The notes under the pieces: generated by a model
What the model saw: the letters and a program-made list of their open reading frames with translations, nothing else
What the model was told of the DNA's origin: nothing
Database searches by the model: none
NCBI GenBank assembly: GCA_945881915.1
Contig: CAMCVW010000010.1
Span: 1 to 64,000 of the forward strand
Direction of reading: 5' to 3'
Source: Thermoflexus hugenholtzii JAD2
Lineage (GTDB): Bacteria; Chloroflexota; Chloroflexia; Chloroflexales; Roseiflexaceae
DNA: 64,000 nucleotides
Translations under genes and position numbers: made by a program
In this document: piece after piece, positions 34,419 to 49,383 of the stretch
Position numbering within the stretch: the stretch's first letter is position 1
Layout of the letters: each line of letters begins with the position of its first letter

Positions 34419-36704
34419 ATGACACTCGAAGAAAAAATGGAACAACCGGCATCGACGTCCAACAACGACGATGCAGTAACAGCCCCTACGACCATCCTCA
34501 AACGCGATGGGCGCCGGATGGAATTCGATGCAGACCGCATCGAAAAGGCCATCACGCGCTGCTTCCAGAGCTTTGGACGCGAGCCGAGTACCGCCGTCAC
34601 GGAACTGACCCGCCGTGTGGTCAACATCGTCGCCGCCAAAGCATCCCGCGGCGTACCGAGTGTCGAGGAAGTCCAAGACATCGTCGAAATGGTGCTCCAA
34701 GCAGCTGGTGAGTTCGAGGCAGCCAAGCGCTACATTTTGTACCGCGCTGACCGTGCCAAAGAACGCGAACGTCGCCCGGTCCCCGACGACGTACGTACCG
34801 CTTTTGCTGCATCCGACGTCTACTTCCCCACCCCACTGCAGAAGTTCCAGTTCTTCGATAAGTACTCGCGCTTCAACTATGACCTCGCCCGGCGCGAAAC
34901 ATGGATCGAAACGGTCGATCGCTCCGTCGATTACCTGCACGAACTCGCCGGTGATCGCCTGCCCAGCGAGACCTATCAGCGCATCCGCAAAGCCATCCTC
35001 GAGATGCGCGCGATGCCCTCGATGCGTCTGTTGGCCATGGCAGGTCCTGCTGCCCGCCGCAACAACATTGCCATCTACAACTGCTCATACCAGCCCGTCG
35101 AATCAATCGATTCATTCGTCGAGGCTCTGATAATCTCGATGGCTGGGTGTGGCGTCGGCTTCTCGGTTGAGAGCAAGTATGTCGAAAACTTCCCACGCAT
35201 CAAGCGTCAGACCGGTCACGCCCCGTCCCACTTCACCGTCGAAGACTCGGCCGAAGGTTGGGCTGATGCACTGCGCTTCGGTATGCAGACCTGGTTCGAC
35301 GGTGGCGACGCGCGCTTCGACCTGTCGGGCTTGCGTCCCGCTGGTATCGCCCTCAAAATCAAGGGCGGTCGTGCCTCCGGCCCCGAGCCGTTGCGCGTGA
35401 CTCTGGACTTCATGCGCCGCCGCATTCTGTCACGCCAGGGCTCGTTCCTGCGGCCCATCGACGCCCACGACATGATGTGTGTGGTCGGGAATGCTGCAGT
35501 ATCGGGTGGTGTACGCCGGACGGCCATGATTTCGCTCTTTGATCCCGATGATACCGAGATGCTCTCGTCCAAGAGCGGCGACTTCGAGCGCGAAAACAGC
35601 CACCGCTGGAATGCCAACAACTCGGCCGTCTGGCCAGTCGGTGGGCTCACCCAGCAGGCGTTCATTCATCAATTCATGGAAATGGTCGACTCCGGTCGTG
35701 GCGAGCCCGGCATCTTCAATCGCGAAGGCGCCAACACGATGAAGCCCGCCCGACGCAAAGAAGCCGACTTCGGTACCAATCCCTGTGGCGAAATCAACCT
35801 GCGCCCGTGGCAGTTCTGTAACCTCACCGCTGCAGTGGCCCGCGTCGACGACACCTTCGAATCCCTGCGCGAAAAGGTCGAAGTCGCTACCATCATCGGC
35901 AGCATCCAGTCGATGGCCACCGACTTCCCCGGTTTGCGCCCGCAATGGCGCGCCAACTGCGAAGAAGAGCGCCTCCTCGGCGTCGACATCACCGGCCAGA
36001 TGGACAGCGCCGCCGCCCAAGATCCACAGTTCAAACGCCAGCTGCGTGAGATTTCGATCGAAGTCAACCGCGCAACTGCCGCCAAGCTGGGCATCAACCA
36101 GTCGGCTTCCATCACCTGCGTCAAGCCCAGCGGCAACTCGTCGCAACTCCTCAACTGTGCCAGCGGTCTGCACCCTCGTTGGGCCCCGTACTACATCCGC
36201 AACGTGCGTGTGTCGATTCACTCACCCATCTACAAAGTTTTGCGCGATGCCGGCGTCCCCATGGACCCCGAAAACGGCCAGAACGTTGATAATGCCACCA
36301 CTTGGGTCGTCCACTTCCCGATGAAGGCCCCAGAAGGTGCGACCACCCGCGCCGACGTCAGCGCCCTCCAGCAGAGCGAGTTCTGGTTGCAGAACAAACT
36401 CTTCTGGACCGAGCACAACCCATCCGTCACCATCACCTACAAGCCCGACGAGGTCTTGGAATTGATGAAGTGGGTCTGGGAGCATCGCGAGCAGGTCGGC
36501 GGTATGTCGTTCTTGCCCAGCTTCGATGCAAACTACGCCCAGATGCCGTATGTCGAAATCGAACAGAACGAATACGAGCGCCTCGCCGCCGAATTTCCCG
36601 AAATCGACTTCTCCAAAGTCTGGCGCTACGAAGAGAACGACCTCACCAACGCAGCCCAAGAACTCGCCTGCGTCGGCGGTTCCTGTGAAGTCTCACTCAC
36701 CTAA
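34419..36704 (+). CDS. nrdJ: adenosylcobalamin-dependent ribonucleotide reductase (class II, monomeric type)
   Basis: A 761-residue class II reductase that makes deoxyribonucleotides from ribonucleotides with adenosylcobalamin. An ATP-cone regulatory domain opens the protein (ILKRDGRRMEFDADRIEKAI). Active-site cysteines are Cys222 (IYNCSYQP), Cys456 (TNPCGEI) and Cys467 (WQFCNLT), and the C-terminal electron-shuttle pair is Cys751-x4-Cys756 (ACVGGSCEV). This matches Lactobacillus RTPR, which however lacks the ATP cone. ATG 34419 follows AAGGGG and is preferred over ATG 34401. Likely NrdR control is described with the promoter. A terminator follows. Confidence 0.95.
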   Translation: MTLEEKMEQPASTSNNDDAVTAPTTILKRDGRRMEFDADRIEKAITRCFQSFGREPSTAVTELTRRVVNIVAAKASRGVPSVEEVQDIVEMVLQAAGEFEAAKRYILYRADRAKERERRPVPDDVRTAFAASDVYFPTPLQKFQFFDKYSRFNYDLARRETWIETVDRSVDYLHELAGDRLPSETYQRIRKAILEMRAMPSMRLLAMAGPAARRNNIAIYNCSYQPVESIDSFVEALIISMAGCGVGFSVESKYVENFPRIKRQTGHAPSHFTVEDSAEGWADALRFGMQTWFDGGDARFDLSGLRPAGIALKIKGGRASGPEPLRVTLDFMRRRILSRQGSFLRPIDAHDMMCVVGNAAVSGGVRRTAMISLFDPDDTEMLSSKSGDFERENSHRWNANNSAVWPVGGLTQQAFIHQFMEMVDSGRGEPGIFNREGANTMKPARRKEADFGTNPCGEINLRPWQFCNLTAAVARVDDTFESLREKVEVATIIGSIQSMATDFPGLRPQWRANCEEERLLGVDITGQMDSAAAQDPQFKRQLREISIEVNRATAAKLGINQSASITCVKPSGNSSQLLNCASGLHPRWAPYYIRNVRVSIHSPIYKVLRDAGVPMDPENGQNVDNATTWVVHFPMKAPEGATTRADVSALQQSEFWLQNKLFWTEHNPSVTITYKPDEVLELMKWVWEHREQVGGMSFLPSFDANYAQMPYVEIEQNEYERLAAEFPEIDFSKVWRYEENDLTNAAQELACVGGSCEVSLT

Positions 36705-36722
36705 TTCCTCATTATCCCCATC

Positions 36723-36757
36723 GACCCGGTGCGCTCCTGCGTGCCGGGTCTTTTTGT
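36723..36757 (+). terminator. nrdJ intrinsic terminator
   Basis: GACCCGG at 36723-36729 pairs with CCGGGTC at 36744-36750, with inner GCG/CGT-type pairing, followed directly by TTTTT. It starts 18 bases after the nrdJ stop. Confidence 0.85.
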
Positions 36758-36768
36758 GCATACCATAC

Positions 36769-37311
36769 GAAAAGCAAGAGGGCAGACCTCGACTTTCCGC
36801 ACAAATGAGTGCAGATGCCGGACGAGCGTCATGCCTGCGCAGCGCTGAAATTCAGTGTGTCGCGTGGAATCCGAGCCGCAGATTTTTCACATGATGCTGG
36901 CCAAAAGCAAGACGGCAGACCTGGACTTCCCGCAATATTATGTGCAGATGCCGAACGAGAGTCATGCCTGCGCAGAGCTGAAACTCAGTGTGTCGAGGGG
37001 ATCCGAGCCGCAGATTTTTCACCTGATGCTGGCGAAAAGCAAGCGGGCAGACCTGGACTTCCCGCAACATGTTGTGCAGATGCGGGACGAGAGTCATGCC
37101 TGCGCAGAGTGAAAATTACACTGTCGAGTGGAATCCAAGCCGCAGATTTTTCACATGATGCTGGCGAAAAGCAAGCGGGCAGACCTCGACTTCCCGCAAT
37201 ATTTTGTGCAGATGCCGGACGAGAGTCATGCCTGCGTAAAGTGAAAATCACTGTGTCGAGTGGAATCTGAGCCGCAGAATTTTCACCTGATGCTGGCGAA
37301 AAGCAAGAGGG
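36769..37311. repeat. four-copy 132-bp tandem repeat array
   Basis: The unit AAAAGCAAG..GGCAGACCT..GACTTCCCGCA recurs with its GGCAGACC anchors at about 36782, 36915, 37047 and 37179 (periods 133, 132, 132). A fifth unit is cut after AAAAGCAAGAGGG near 37311. Units differ at scattered positions. Each has GTCATGCCTGCG, GTGTCGAG and GTGAAAAT...ATTTTTCAC, the last able to form a hairpin. Since 132 is divisible by three, open frames run through on both strands, but none has a ribosome-binding site or a known fold. Nothing else is seen in 36758-37480. Confidence 0.9.
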
Positions 37312-37506
37312 GAATAGATATATTCTGCTTTGCCGGATTGCTCAGGAGGGCAACCCGTGTCATCGTTTTGACCAAAAATAAGAATGATGAAGCAATGGTC
37401 AGTCGCGGATTTTCGCATGAGAAAAGCACAAAACGCGGGTTGGTGTGCATTGCGCCATGGCCTAATCCGTGGCAAGATGACTCTGCACAAGAAAGGAGCA
37501 ATTCCC

Positions 37507-38484
37507 ATGAGTGTCAAGTTTGGTGTATTTGTCCCACAGGGGTGGCGTTTGGATCTCGTCGAAATCGACAATCCGCTCGCCCAGTACGAAGCCATGACCG
37601 CAGTCGCCCGTCGCGCCGAGGCAGCCGCCTTCGATTCGATTTGGGTCTACGACCACTTCCACACCGTCCCCACCCCTGAGATCGAGACGACCTTTGAATG
37701 CTGGTCTATCACTGCCGGTCTGGCCCGTGATACCAAGACCATCAAAATCGGGCAGATGGTCACCTGCAATGGGTACCGGAATCCCGCCTTGCTCGCCAAA
37801 ATCGCCTCGACCATCGACGTGATGAGCGCCGGACGGTTGTTGTGTGGCCTCGGTGCTGGTTGGTACGAGCACGAGTGGTTGGCCTACGGCTATGGCTTCC
37901 CCGAAATCCCCGAGCGCATGCGTGCATTCCGTGAAGCGGTCGAAATCATCGTCAAGATGTGGACCGAAGAAAAGCCCGTCTACGCAGGCAAGCACTATAC
38001 CATCAACGGCCCTATCAACGAGCCCAAGGGCATCCAGACGCCACACATTCCACTCTGGTTGGGTGGCGGTGGTGAGAAGGTCACCCTCAAACTCGTCGCC
38101 AAGTATGCCCAAGCCTGTAACGTCGGTGGCGGCAACGCCGAAACCGTCGCGCAGAAGCTGGCCATCCTCAAAGAGCACTGCGACACCCTCGGTCGTGACT
38201 ACAACGCCATCACCAAGAGCACCAACATCAACGTGTTTATGCTCGACAAAGGTGAAGACGCCGAAAAGGCTACCCTCAAAGTCCGTACCGCGTACAACGG
38301 CGCAGTGACGTCGCTCGAGGACTACCAAAAGAACGCCGTCGTAGGCACCGCTGACGTCGTCGAAGCCAAGATCGAGTCATTAGTCGCCGCAGGTGCCGAT
38401 TACATCATCGGGTATCTGCCGCGTGTCGCCTACGAACAAGACCGCGTCGACCAGTTTGCCGCTGTCGTCAAGAAGTATTCCTAA
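37507..38484 (+). CDS. LLM-class F420/flavin-dependent oxidoreductase
   Basis: A 325-residue luciferase-like TIM-barrel oxidoreductase. The start MSVKFGVFVPQGW, the DSIWVYDHFHTVP segment, IKIGQMVTCNGYRNPALLAKIASTID (split) and GRLLCGLGAGWYEHEW are characteristic of the F420-dependent subgroup related to methylene-H4MPT reductase and glucose-6-phosphate dehydrogenase. The cofactor could be F420 or FMN. AAAGGAG lies nine bases before ATG 37507. It is flanked by a repeat array and a perfect terminator, so it is a single-gene unit. Its physiological substrate is unknown. Confidence 0.9.
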   Translation: MSVKFGVFVPQGWRLDLVEIDNPLAQYEAMTAVARRAEAAAFDSIWVYDHFHTVPTPEIETTFECWSITAGLARDTKTIKIGQMVTCNGYRNPALLAKIASTIDVMSAGRLLCGLGAGWYEHEWLAYGYGFPEIPERMRAFREAVEIIVKMWTEEKPVYAGKHYTINGPINEPKGIQTPHIPLWLGGGGEKVTLKLVAKYAQACNVGGGNAETVAQKLAILKEHCDTLGRDYNAITKSTNINVFMLDKGEDAEKATLKVRTAYNGAVTSLEDYQKNAVVGTADVVEAKIESLVAAGADYIIGYLPRVAYEQDRVDQFAAVVKKYS

Positions 38485-38505
38485 GCCGCATAGGTTCTTG
38501 GTTCG

Positions 38506-38540
38506 TCCCGCACTGTTCTGCAGAACAGTGCGGGATTTTT
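38506..38540 (+). terminator. terminator of the LLM oxidoreductase gene
   Basis: TCCCGCACTGTTCTG at 38506-38520 and its exact reverse complement at 38521-38535 form a 15-bp palindrome followed by TTTTTG. Confidence 0.92.
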
Positions 38541-38563
38541 GTTATCTCATGCGGGTATCGCAC

Positions 38564-38594
38564 AAAAAACCACCCCATCGTGCGATGGGGTGGT
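38564..38594 (-). terminator. terminator of the rpoB-rpoC operon
   Basis: On the minus strand ACCACCCCATCG and CGATGGGGTGGT (complements of 38583-38594 and 38569-38580) form a perfect 12-bp stem with a two-base loop followed by TTTTTTG, 25 bases after the rpoC stop. Confidence 0.92.
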
Positions 38595-38618
38595 CGTGCC
38601 GTTCGGAAGCCGAAGGGT

Positions 38619-43445
<4,827 letters not shown>

Positions 43446-43476
43446 ACTGTCTACTCCCTGAAGGGGTTACCCCCTC

Positions 43477-46400
43477 CTATTCGTCGCGTTCTCGACCCAT
43501 GATGTTGATGCCATCGAGCTGAATTGAATCGCCGTCGTTTTCGTCGTTGAGCTGGACCGGTTCTTCGTCTTCTGAGAGGACGTCGACCGACAACCCGAGC
43601 GACTGGAGTTCCTTGATGAGCACCTTGAACGATTCCGGCACGCCGGCTTCTTGGATTGCTTCACCCTTGACGATTGCTTCGTACGTCTTGACACGACCGA
43701 CCACGTCGTCCGACTTGACCGTCAACATCTCTTGCAAGATGTAGGCAGCGCCGTAGGCTTCGAGTGCCCAGACTTCCATTTCGCCGAAGCGTTGACCACC
43801 GAATTGTGCCTTACCACCCAACGGCTGCTGGGTGACCAAGCTGTATGGACCAGTCGAACGTGCGTGGATCTTGTCTTCGACCAAGTGGGCCAGCTTGAGG
43901 ACATATACATACCCGACCGTGACCGGGTTGTGGAACAGGTTGCCGGTACGACCGTCGTAGAGTGACACTTTGCCGTCAGTTGGCAATGATGCCTGCTTCA
44001 ACCAGTCGTGGATATCTTCTTCGGAAGCACCGTCGAACACCGGCGTTGCAATACGCATACCGAGCTTTTCTGCGGCCCAACCGAGGTGGGTTTCGAGGAT
44101 TTGACCGAGGTTCATACGGCTCGGCACACCGATGGGATTGAGGATGATGTCGACCGGAGTGCCGTCTTCGAGGAACGGCATGTCTTCGATGGGCAAAATC
44201 CGGCTGACCACACCCTTGTTGCCGTGGCGTCCGGCCATCTTGTCGCCGGCCGAGATTTTGCGCTTCTGACAGAGCAGAATCTGCACCTTCTGGTTGACAC
44301 CGACCGACAAGTCGACATCGGGGTTTTCGGTGCGGTCGAAGCGCTTGACGCCGATGACCTTGCCGCGCACGCCGTTTTGGACGCGCAACGAGCTGTCTTT
44401 GACTTCACGTGCCTTTTCACCAAAGATGGCCCGCAACAGACGTTCTTCGGCGGTCAGTTCGGTCTCGCCCTTGGGGGTGATTTTGCCGACCAAGATGTCA
44501 TTGGGGTGCACTTCGGCGCCGACGTAGATGATACCGCGCTCGTCCAGGTTGCGCAGGCTTTCTGGCCCGACGTTCGGGATGTCGCGGGTGATTTCTTCGG
44601 GTCCGAGCTTGGTCTCGCGCGCTTCGATTTCGTAGCGCTCGATGTGGATCGAGGTAAAGACGTCTTCGCGCACCAATCGCTCGCTGACGAGGATGGCGTC
44701 TTCGAAGTTGCCGCCCTCCCAAGGCATGTAGGCCACCAAGACATTCTGCCCAAGTGCCAATTCGCCGTGGTCGGTCGATGAAGAATCAGCGATGACTTCA
44801 TTCTTCTTGATTTTTTGACCACGGACGACCGATGGGCGCTGATTGATACAGGTGTCTTGATTGGAGCGCATGAATTTGCGCAGGCGGTACTCGTCACGGG
44901 CGATCTCGCCGGCTTCGGTGATGACCGGGTTGCCCATGGCATCGGTCTGCTCGACGATGATGGTGTCGCCACTGACGCTCAGGACGGTGCCGGCACGGCG
45001 GGCAACGACCACCTGACCGCTGTCGCGGGCTGCCAAATGCTCGATGCCGGTGCCGACGATGGGTGCATCGGGGCGCAACAGAGGCACGGCTTGGCGTTGC
45101 ATGTTCGAACCCATCAATGCACGGTTAGCATCGTCGTGCTCGAGGAATGGAATCAGCGCGGTTGACACGCTGACCACCTGCTTGGGCGAGACGTCCATGT
45201 AGTCGATTTTGGCGATGTCCATGTCTTCGAATTCACCGTTGTAACGGCATGATACTTCGCTGGCACGGAATCGACCTGCTTCGTCCACGAGGGCGTTGGC
45301 CTGGGCGATGGCGTATTTTTCTTCTTCGTCAGCCGTGATGTACTTGACATCGCGTGAGACGACGGGGTGAATCTGGACGGTGCGCAATGGCAGTGCTGCG
45401 ATGCGCTTGGCAATGGCGGCGGTGATGATTGAACCTTCTTCGGCGATGGTCTTGCCGGTTTCGGGGTCGACGATGTCCTCACGGAGCTTCTGATGCGTCA
45501 GCAGCTGGGCCGAGACGGAATGCAGCAAGTGTGTGATTTCTTCTTCGGGGTCAACCTTTTTGGCTGGCGCAGTCAATGTACTGCCCTGCACCAAGAGCAA
45601 ATCACCGTTGATGATGTCGCGGTATTCGCGCTGGGCGATGACGGCTGCTTTGCCTTTGATGAGTTCTTTGGCTTCTTCGAAGATGCCTTGGGCAGTCTGG
45701 ATTTCGCGGTAGACGCGGCGATAGGGGGTCTCGAGGAAGCCCATCTCGTTCACACGGGCGAAGGTCGACATGGTGCCGATCAAACCGATGTTCGGACCTT
45801 CCGGTGTTTCGACCGGGCAGATACGACCATAGTGCGAATGATGGACGTCACGGACTTCGAAGCCAGCGCGGTCACGACTCAAACCACCAGGTCCCAATGC
45901 AGACAGACGCCGTTTATTGGTCAGTTCGGCCAATGGGTTAGTCTGGTCCATGAATTGCGACAACTGGGAGCCGCCGAACCACTCGCGGATGGCCGCGAGC
46001 ACGGGGCGGATGTTGATGAGGGAGTTCGGCGTTGCGGAGTCAGTTTCGACCAGCGACATACGCTCTTTGATGACGCGCTCCATGCGCAACAGACCGACGC
46101 GGAACTGCTGCTGGATCAACTCACCGACGGTGCGCACGCGGCGATTGCCGAGGTGGTCGATGTCGTCGGCCTTCATGCCCGGGTGGCCGTTATTGAGCTG
46201 GATTAAGCGCTCGATGATTTTGTAGATGTCGCGCACCAGAAGGACGCGCACGTCCAGGCTCGGTGGGTCCATCGTGCCGTCGCGCTCGTAGAGGTTTTTG
46301 TTGAGCTTGTAGCGACCGACTTTGGCCAGGTCATAGCGGCGCTCCGAGAAGAAGTACGACTCGAGCAGGGACTTGGCGTTGTCGAGGGTCGGTGGATCAC

Positions 46401-47250
46401 CGGGGCGCAAGCGCTTGTAGAGCTCGATGAGGGCTTCTTTGGCGTTGTGCGTATTGTCTTTGTCGAGCGTGGTCCGCAGGTACTTATGCTCGAATTTTTC
46501 TTCGAGGGTGCCAAATACCGCTTCGATGTGCTCGTTGTGGCCATTGCTGGTCAACTCGCTGTCGTCACACCAGCGGCCTTCGCCGTTGACGCCTGGGCGC
46601 CAGGCAAGCACCGCGCGCAACAATACGGTGACGGGGATTTTGCGTTTGCGGTCGACCTTGACAGATACGACATCGCGGCGGTTGGTCTCGAACTCGAGCC
46701 AGGCACCACGGTTGGGGATGAGTTTGGCGGAGTGCAAGTCGCGGCCGGTGTTGGGGTCGCGCTCGGCACTGAAGTAGACGCCCGGGGAACGAATCAATTG
46801 CGAAACGACCACACGCTCGGCGCCGTTGATGACAAAGGTACCGTTTTCGGTCATCAAGGGGAAGTCGCCCAGGAAGGTGTCGGACTCTTTGATTTCGCCC
46901 GTGCTGAGAATACGCAACTGCACGCTGACGCGCAACGGCGCAGAATAGGTCAAGTCATATTCACGGCATTCGTGCTCGTCGTGGCGGGGTGTGCCAAAGG
47001 CAAACTCGCCGAAGCGCAGTTCGAGGTTTTTGCCGGTGAAGTCAGTGATTGGCGAAATCTCGCGGAACAGCTCCTTCAAGCCCTCGTGTCGAAACCAGTT
47101 GAAACTCGCAATCTGGGTTTCGATGAGATTAGGCACGTCAATCGCGTCACGCTCTTGACCGAAGGTGTGCCGCACATTGCGTTCTTCTGCACGTGGTCCG
47201 TTGGGAAGAATCAGCGGTGGCAATGCGACATGGACATTCTTAGGAGACAT
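43477..47250 (-). CDS. rpoB: RNA polymerase beta subunit
   Basis: A 1257-residue beta subunit with the usual motifs: [20 protein letters not shown] (rifampicin cluster I), [16 protein letters not shown], and near the end [20 protein letters not shown] and YEAIVKGE. In cluster I the residue equivalent to E. coli His526 is Asn (Asn445 here). The acidic tail ends [19 protein letters not shown]. The gene starts its own operon with rpoC; the ribosomal protein genes that often precede rpoB are absent, and a promoter lies about 180 bases upstream. Confidence 0.98.
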   Translation of the reverse strand: MSPKNVHVALPPLILPNGPRAEERNVRHTFGQERDAIDVPNLIETQIASFNWFRHEGLKELFREISPITDFTGKNLELRFGEFAFGTPRHDEHECREYDLTYSAPLRVSVQLRILSTGEIKESDTFLGDFPLMTENGTFVINGAERVVVSQLIRSPGVYFSAERDPNTGRDLHSAKLIPNRGAWLEFETNRRDVVSVKVDRKRKIPVTVLLRAVLAWRPGVNGEGRWCDDSELTSNGHNEHIEAVFGTLEEKFEHKYLRTTLDKDNTHNAKEALIELYKRLRPGDPPTLDNAKSLLESYFFSERRYDLAKVGRYKLNKNLYERDGTMDPPSLDVRVLLVRDIYKIIERLIQLNNGHPGMKADDIDHLGNRRVRTVGELIQQQFRVGLLRMERVIKERMSLVETDSATPNSLINIRPVLAAIREWFGGSQLSQFMDQTNPLAELTNKRRLSALGPGGLSRDRAGFEVRDVHHSHYGRICPVETPEGPNIGLIGTMSTFARVNEMGFLETPYRRVYREIQTAQGIFEEAKELIKGKAAVIAQREYRDIINGDLLLVQGSTLTAPAKKVDPEEEITHLLHSVSAQLLTHQKLREDIVDPETGKTIAEEGSIITAAIAKRIAALPLRTVQIHPVVSRDVKYITADEEEKYAIAQANALVDEAGRFRASEVSCRYNGEFEDMDIAKIDYMDVSPKQVVSVSTALIPFLEHDDANRALMGSNMQRQAVPLLRPDAPIVGTGIEHLAARDSGQVVVARRAGTVLSVSGDTIIVEQTDAMGNPVITEAGEIARDEYRLRKFMRSNQDTCINQRPSVVRGQKIKKNEVIADSSSTDHGELALGQNVLVAYMPWEGGNFEDAILVSERLVREDVFTSIHIERYEIEARETKLGPEEITRDIPNVGPESLRNLDERGIIYVGAEVHPNDILVGKITPKGETELTAEERLLRAIFGEKAREVKDSSLRVQNGVRGKVIGVKRFDRTENPDVDLSVGVNQKVQILLCQKRKISAGDKMAGRHGNKGVVSRILPIEDMPFLEDGTPVDIILNPIGVPSRMNLGQILETHLGWAAEKLGMRIATPVFDGASEEDIHDWLKQASLPTDGKVSLYDGRTGNLFHNPVTVGYVYVLKLAHLVEDKIHARSTGPYSLVTQQPLGGKAQFGGQRFGEMEVWALEAYGAAYILQEMLTVKSDDVVGRVKTYEAIVKGEAIQEAGVPESFKVLIKELQSLGLSVDVLSEDEEPVQLNDENDGDSIQLDGINIMGRERDE

Positions 47251-47427
47251 GGAAACCTCGCTTCAATCGGGCGGTAACCAAGTTGTACCGGGATCCTGTA
47301 TCACGCGTAATGCAAAAAACACCCTACCCGGCGGTGGTCGTCTGTTGTGGACGCTTTTGCCTGGTATCGTGTAGCTCCGTGCATGGATTCGCAAAATCGC
47401 TAGCGAAACTGTAGAGAGTACAGTCAC

Positions 47428-47455
47428 TATATAGCGAAGGTGAATGATACTACAA
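47428..47455 (-). promoter_or_regulatory. rpoB promoter
   Basis: On the minus strand TTGTAG (complement of 47450-47455), a 16-base spacer and TATATA (complement of 47428-47433) form a promoter, leaving a leader of about 170 bases before rpoB. The rest of the 387-base divergent gap to ricT shows no gene. Confidence 0.6.
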
Positions 47456-47637
47456 AATGTAATCGATGTCAAACATGGGAATGCGTTTTTCGCAGGTTAC
47501 CCAAGCCATATGCCTCGTGAGAAAAAGCGCAGGAGCGCATTCTCATGCAAATCTCAGCATGTTGCGCTGGTATGGTACAATCGTTGCACAAAAGAACTTT
47601 GTGCACCAGAGTGTGTGTGAACCGTAAGGATATATTC

Positions 47638-49317
47638 ATGCCCAATGTCGTCGGCATCCGATTCAAGGATTCCGGAAAAACATACTACTTCGACCCTGCC
47701 GAAGTAAGCCCGCTCGACCTCGGTCAGTCGGTGATTGTTGAAACCGCTCGTGGGCTCGAAATGGCCCGCGTCGCCGAAATCGCCCACGACGTCGAAGAAT
47801 CCACCATCGTCGGCGAGCTCAAGCCAGTCATGCGCCTCGCCGTCCCCGAAGACGACGCCCGTTGGAAGCAACTCAACAGTCGCCAAGACGAACTTTTGCG
47901 TCGCTGTCAAGAAAAAATCGCCGAACACGAGCTGCCCATGGGCCTGGTCAAGGCCGAATACAGCTTCGACGGATCGCGGCTGACGTTCTACTTCACTGCC
48001 GACAAGCGCGTCGATTTCCGCAACCTGGTACGTGATTTGGCCCGTACCTTCCGGACCCGCATCGAATTGCGCCAAATCGGACCCCGTGACGAAGCCAAAC
48101 TGCTGGGCGGCATCGGGCCGTGCGGGCGTATTTTGTGCTGTGCGACGTTTTTGCCAGACTATGCCCGTGTGTCGATCAAAATGGCCAAAGACCAGGATTT
48201 GCCGCTCAACCCCGCCAAAATCAGCGGCGTCTGTGGTCGATTGCTGTGCTGCTTGGCCTATGAGCACGAGCAATATATCGAAATGAAGGCCGAAATGCCG
48301 CGCCGCGGTGCTTGGGTACAGACCCCCGAGGGACCCGGCGAAGTATGGAGTGCCAATGTGCTGCGCGGTACCATCACGGTGCTGCTGGCGGCCACGGGTG
48401 TGCAAGAAGAATTCACCCCCGACAAAATCCTCGAATCGACCCAAGAAGTCGTCGCCACCGCCAAAGCGCGCAACGCCGAAGGGATTACCCCCGTCGTGCG
48501 TGAAAACAAGCGCGGCGAGCGCCGCCTGCTCCGCGAAGAATTCGAATCGTCCGACCAGCTGGCTGCATTGGCGGCCCTCGAAGACCGCCCCGAAGACCGG
48601 GCCACTGCCGATGACCTCGGTGTGGCCGTGCGCGTGCCCAATCGCGGCCGCGAAGGCGGGCAGGGTGCGGGGCGTGACGATCGTCGTGGGCCACCGCAAC
48701 AACGGCCGAGCGGCGACCGACCGAACCGACCATTCAATGCCGACCGACCGCCAGTCGCCGGCACACCGGTTGGACGTGACGACCGCCGTGGACCACCGCA
48801 ACAACGACCGAGCGGCGACCGACCATTCATCGACCGACGGCCAGGCGCAGACCGGCCACAAGGTGCCGAACGGCCGCAGAGCGACCGACCGTTTGGTGAG
48901 CGCCGCCCGCAGGGTGATGGTGCCCCGCGCCAGGGTGGTGATCGGCCATACGTGCCCAATCGCCCGGCCCCAGCAGATGCCGCGCCACCGGCAGCACCTC
49001 GTGAAGGGATGGAGTTGCCCGAAGAACGTCGTGCAGGTCACCCACGACCAGACAGTGGTCGCCCGAGTGGAGAACGTCCACCAGCAACCGATCGTCCGCA
49101 GAGTGAGCGTCCGCCGCGCCAGGGTGGGGATCGCCCGTATGTGCGACCAGAGCAGCGCGACGCCGAGCAGGTCGATCGTCCACAGCAACCTAGTACGTCA
49201 CAAATCCCGAGCCCGAGCGATGGCGGCGACGACTTTTCGGTACCACAGACCCCACCGGCTCCCGGTGGCGACACCGAGCAGATGCGCCGCAGACGACGTC
49301 GGCCGATGGGGAACTAG
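47638..49317 (+). CDS. ricT: RicT/PSP1-domain protein with long disordered tail
   Basis: A 559-residue protein. Residues 1-270 are the PSP1/RicT core with both cysteine motifs, GPCGRILCC (Cys162, 167, 168) and GVCGRLLCC (Cys199, 204, 205). In Bacillus subtilis RicT (YaaT) works with RicA and RicF in an iron-sulfur complex that promotes RNase Y processing and phosphorelay. Residues from about 335 to the end form a low-complexity tail rich in Arg, Pro, Asp and Gly; the block GRDDRRGPPQQRPSGDRP occurs twice and RQGGDRPYV twice. Such a tail is expected to be disordered and could bind RNA. ATG 47638 follows TAAGGA; the frame opens earlier at 47545. Confidence 0.88.
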   Translation: MPNVVGIRFKDSGKTYYFDPAEVSPLDLGQSVIVETARGLEMARVAEIAHDVEESTIVGELKPVMRLAVPEDDARWKQLNSRQDELLRRCQEKIAEHELPMGLVKAEYSFDGSRLTFYFTADKRVDFRNLVRDLARTFRTRIELRQIGPRDEAKLLGGIGPCGRILCCATFLPDYARVSIKMAKDQDLPLNPAKISGVCGRLLCCLAYEHEQYIEMKAEMPRRGAWVQTPEGPGEVWSANVLRGTITVLLAATGVQEEFTPDKILESTQEVVATAKARNAEGITPVVRENKRGERRLLREEFESSDQLAALAALEDRPEDRATADDLGVAVRVPNRGREGGQGAGRDDRRGPPQQRPSGDRPNRPFNADRPPVAGTPVGRDDRRGPPQQRPSGDRPFIDRRPGADRPQGAERPQSDRPFGERRPQGDGAPRQGGDRPYVPNRPAPADAAPPAAPREGMELPEERRAGHPRPDSGRPSGERPPATDRPQSERPPRQGGDRPYVRPEQRDAEQVDRPQQPSTSQIPSPSDGGDDFSVPQTPPAPGGDTEQMRRRRRRPMGN

Positions 49318-49330
49318 TTGTCTCTACACC

Positions 49331-49363
49331 ACCGCCCGGACCAATTGGTCCGGGCGGTTTTTT
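49331..49363. terminator. terminator between ricT and rpoC2
   Basis: ACCGCCCGGACCAA at 49331-49344 and its reverse complement at 49345-49358 form a perfect 28-base palindrome followed by TTTTTTG on the plus strand. It ends ricT and also lies just past the stop of the convergent second rpoC. Confidence 0.9.
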
Positions 49364-49383
49364 GTGTGGGGTGTGAACGTAGT

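Noticed and set aside
36809-37270. Open frames through the 132-bp array on both strands.
   Set aside because: The unit length is a multiple of three, so openness is inherited from one unit; no ribosome-binding site and equally long frames on the opposite strand.
36769-37311. A CRISPR array.
   Set aside because: Units are 132 bases of mostly conserved sequence with scattered changes, not short identical repeats with unique spacers, and no cas genes are near.
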